Translations under genes and position numbers: made by a program
NCBI GenBank assembly: GCA_934547065.1
Contig: CAKTEF010000009.1
Span: forward strand, 1-64,000
DNA length: 64,000 nucleotides
Direction: 5' to 3'
Origin: an uncultured Faecalibacterium sp.
GTDB lineage: Bacteria; Bacillota; Clostridia; Oscillospirales; Ruminococcaceae
Notes under the pieces: generated by a model
Told to the model about the DNA's origin: nothing
Seen by the model: only the letters and a program-made list of their open reading frames with translations
The model's database searches: none
In this document: positions 61,999 through 64,000 of the stretch, piece after piece
How the letters are laid out: every line of letters begins with the position of its first letter
Numbering within the stretch: the first letter of the stretch is position 1

Positions 61999-63138
61999 AT
62001 GGAGGGAACCAAACCCCGTACCGCAAACACGCTGGGCATGTTCGACCTGCTCAAGGGCGTGGGGATGCTGACCATCGTGTTTGCCCACACCGGCGAGCTG
62101 TATCCCATGGGCTCCGGCGGCATCAACCCGCTGACCTTTTTCATGTTCGCCTACCGCGAGTCCCTGATGGCGGCCTTTTACATTGCCAGCGGCTACGGCT
62201 TCCGCAAGCGCTCCATCGGCAAATGCATCGACCAGCAGTTCAAAACGCTGCTCAAACCGTACATCTATACCGGCATCGCCACCACGGTGTTCCATTTTGT
62301 GATCCACTACACCCTGTTCGGCTCGCTGCACAACGCTACTTACGAGACCGGCAAGGTGCTGGGCGGCTTTGCCCTGGGCCTGCCCCACACGGCCGATTAT
62401 TTTGGCCAGACGTTTTTCTCCTGCGGGCCCATGTGGTATCTGCTCTCGCTGATGATCGCATGGATCCTGCTGGACCTGATCCTGAATATTTTCCCCGAAG
62501 CCTACACACACTGGGCAGTGCTTGGGGTCATGCTGCTGGGCTGGGGCATCTGCATCACCTGGGAGGCCCCGTTCTGCATCGGCCAGGGCATGGTCACGGT
62601 GCCTGCGCTCTATGTGGGCTATCTTGCCAAAAAGTACAAGCTGTTCGACAAGCCCCTTTCGGCCCGGATGCGGCTGGGGATGCTGGCAGCGGCAGCCGCC
62701 GTTGCGGTGCTGGTGCTGCTGACCCAGAGCACCGACTGCGTTTCGATGGCCGAGTGGACCCTTGGCCCGCTGAGCATCCTGCTGGATGCCGTGACCGGCC
62801 TTGGCATCCTCTCGCTGGTCATGTGGTTCCAGCGCCGGGTGGACAACGCGGTGACCCGCGCCATCCAGGCGGTGGGGCGGCGCTCGCTGTACATTTTCTG
62901 CATCCACACCGTGGAGCTTACCGCCATCCCCTGGTATCTCATGCCCCCGAAGTTTGCGGCCCACCCGGTGCTTGGCTTAGTGCTTCAGTTCACCCTCTCG
63001 CTGGGATCGGTGCTGCTGATCTGCGAGCTGCTGCTGCGCTGGCGGGACCTGAAGCTGCGGCTGACCACGGCCCGGAAAGAAAAGACGGCACACCGCTATC
63101 CCCTGGACGAGGAGCGGCGCTATGCGGCAAAACACTGA
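61999..63138 (+). CDS. acyltransferase-3 family membrane protein
   Basis: 379 aa, about 10 membrane helices, PF01757/OafA-WecH-like. Starts MFDLLKGVGMLTIVFAHTGE with the membrane-embedded His typical of the family, AFYIASGYGFRKR and later FCIHTVELTAIP. These enzymes transfer acyl groups (often acetyl) onto surface sugars or lipids. Divergent from the ligase cluster and may modify its product or a glycan. AAAGGAGG before ATG 61999. Confidence 0.88.
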   Translation: MEGTKPRTANTLGMFDLLKGVGMLTIVFAHTGELYPMGSGGINPLTFFMFAYRESLMAAFYIASGYGFRKRSIGKCIDQQFKTLLKPYIYTGIATTVFHFVIHYTLFGSLHNATYETGKVLGGFALGLPHTADYFGQTFFSCGPMWYLLSLMIAWILLDLILNIFPEAYTHWAVLGVMLLGWGICITWEAPFCIGQGMVTVPALYVGYLAKKYKLFDKPLSARMRLGMLAAAAAVAVLVLLTQSTDCVSMAEWTLGPLSILLDAVTGLGILSLVMWFQRRVDNAVTRAIQAVGRRSLYIFCIHTVELTAIPWYLMPPKFAAHPVLGLVLQFTLSLGSVLLICELLLRWRDLKLRLTTARKEKTAHRYPLDEERRYAAKH

Positions 63139-63194
63139 ATTTTTGCGGGCACTTCCCCGCTGAAGTCAAATCATGATGTGAGGAGAATCCGGTT

Positions 63195-64000
63195 ATGAAC
63201 AACGCAGCTCCTGAAACTTCTGCGGCCCTGCAAAGCCGCATTGCCGAGCTGGAACAGCAGCTCAAGCTTTCGGATCAGGGCGTTTCCCGCCTGGCCGAGC
63301 GCTGCCTTGCCCTGGAAAAAGAGGTCCAGTCCTATCTTGCGGTGCATCCCCAGCGGGAGATGCGCACCGACTCGCCCACCCTGCTGCATCCGCTGCTGTA
63401 CTACGATGCAGGCTTCGGCTTTTCGGAAAAGGACACGCTTTCGTCCCCGGACTGCGTAACGGACGCACTGACCGGCTCCGTGACCGCTTCGTTTGAGCTG
63501 CCGGTAACCGCCCAGGCGCTGCGGTTTGATCCGGGCGAGCTGCCCTGCTGCGTGACCGACCTGACATTTTCGGACGACCGCATCCTCTGTATGCCGGCCA
63601 ACGGCCTGAACATCCAGGGCGATACCACCCTGTTCCTGGGCGACGACCCCAACTACCGGCTGGAGGGGCTTTCCTATTATCCCGCCGGGATGAAGCTGGT
63701 GGTGAGCTACTGTTATTTCCCGCTGGAAACACTGGCGGACGAGCCGCTGTTCCGCGCCGTGCTCAGCAGCGTACAGCTGCTGCAAAAGAGCAAAGACGGC
63801 GAAAAGCAGCGCATCCGGGAGCTGGAACAGGCTCTGGCCGGGCAGCAGCAGACCACCACGGCCTTGCAGCAGAGCCTGGCCCAGCAGCAGCAGACCAGCG
63901 CAGAACTGAAAGCCCAGTGCCAGGCGTATGAAACCTCGCTGGAAAATGTGCTGGCCAGCAGCAGCTGGAAGCTGACTGCCCCCATCCGCCGCCTGCTGGG
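63195..64000 (+). CDS. N-terminus of a large glycosyltransferase-type protein (runs off the window)
   Basis: 268 codons to the window edge, frame open. Short N-terminal coiled coil (about 8-45), a beta-rich domain (about 62-190), a Gln-rich coiled coil (about 195-250) and then SSSWKLTAPIRRLLG. The last motif is the usual lead into rhamnan/O-antigen glycosyltransferase domains. AGGAG before ATG 63195. Presumably cell-surface polysaccharide assembly. Confidence 0.75.
   Translation, partial: MNNAAPETSAALQSRIAELEQQLKLSDQGVSRLAERCLALEKEVQSYLAVHPQREMRTDSPTLLHPLLYYDAGFGFSEKDTLSSPDCVTDALTGSVTASFELPVTAQALRFDPGELPCCVTDLTFSDDRILCMPANGLNIQGDTTLFLGDDPNYRLEGLSYYPAGMKLVVSYCYFPLETLADEPLFRAVLSSVQLLQKSKDGEKQRIRELEQALAGQQQTTTALQQSLAQQQQTSAELKAQCQAYETSLENVLASSSWKLTAPIRRLL

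Overview
The window looks like a chromosomal segment of a GC-rich gut Firmicute of the Oscillospirales, most probably Faecalibacterium or a close relative. The grounds are: a T-box leader in front of leuA, a ClpP-like tepA gene beside ftsK, rex and tdk, pectin-oligosaccharide genes, short type I toxin loci, many G+C-rich hairpin terminators, and a family of ~135-bp palindromic intergenic repeats. The genus is inferred from gene content and style. I see no rRNA, tRNA, CRISPR array, intact transposase or phage gene.

Layout. 1-297: fused 3' ends of two broken genes (a MATE exporter and a RelE/ParE toxin). 450-1489: LOG-family phosphoribohydrolase and GNAT acetyltransferase. 1781-4932 (-): SLC13-type permease and two tandem HSL-family esterases, divergent from a PrpR_N/PAS/AAA/Fis regulator (5178-7019) whose ATPase core is degenerate. 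7078-10183 (-): cobalamin methionine synthase in two genes. 10288-10734: type I toxin-antitoxin locus. 10793-12456: O-acetylhomocysteine sulfhydrylase behind what reads as a cysteine leader-peptide attenuator. 12595-14129 (-): two secreted proteins of unknown role. 14271-14634: ftsH fragment and a decayed second toxin locus. 14656-28470 (+): leuA, leuC, leuD, leuB, ilvA, ilvB, ilvN, ilvC, ilvD, interrupted by a DUF815 ATPase (-); leuA has a leucine T-box, and four palindromic repeats lie between the genes. 28535-30803 (-): a less GC-rich glycosyltransferase/membrane protein pair. 31056-32426: AzgA-type purine permease. 33070-36841 (-): mgl-type sugar ABC importer. 37234-44106 (-): MBL-fold lipoprotein, YgiQ, FtsK, TepA. 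44357-45707 (+): rex, tdk.

46242-53417 is a Gram-positive pectin/rhamnogalacturonan oligosaccharide locus: solute-binding lipoprotein, two permeases, an AraC regulator, a GH28 hydrolase and a GH105 unsaturated-uronyl hydrolase. 53598-55838 (-) is an ECF sigma/anti-sigma operon with two membrane proteins. 55961-56923 is birA. 56961-61622 (-) is a compact cluster of two acyl/aryl-AMP ligases, a stand-alone carrier protein and a condensation-fold acyltransferase, divergent from an acyltransferase-3 membrane protein (61999-63138). The window ends inside a protein (63195 onward) that looks like the N-terminus of a large cell-surface glycosyltransferase.

The most novel-looking items are the cysteine attenuator (10793-11120), the toxin locus with its well-defined antisense promoter plus a decayed second copy, the small ligase/carrier/condensation cluster, the regulator with a disabled AAA+ core, and the structured repeats that show compensatory changes between copies.
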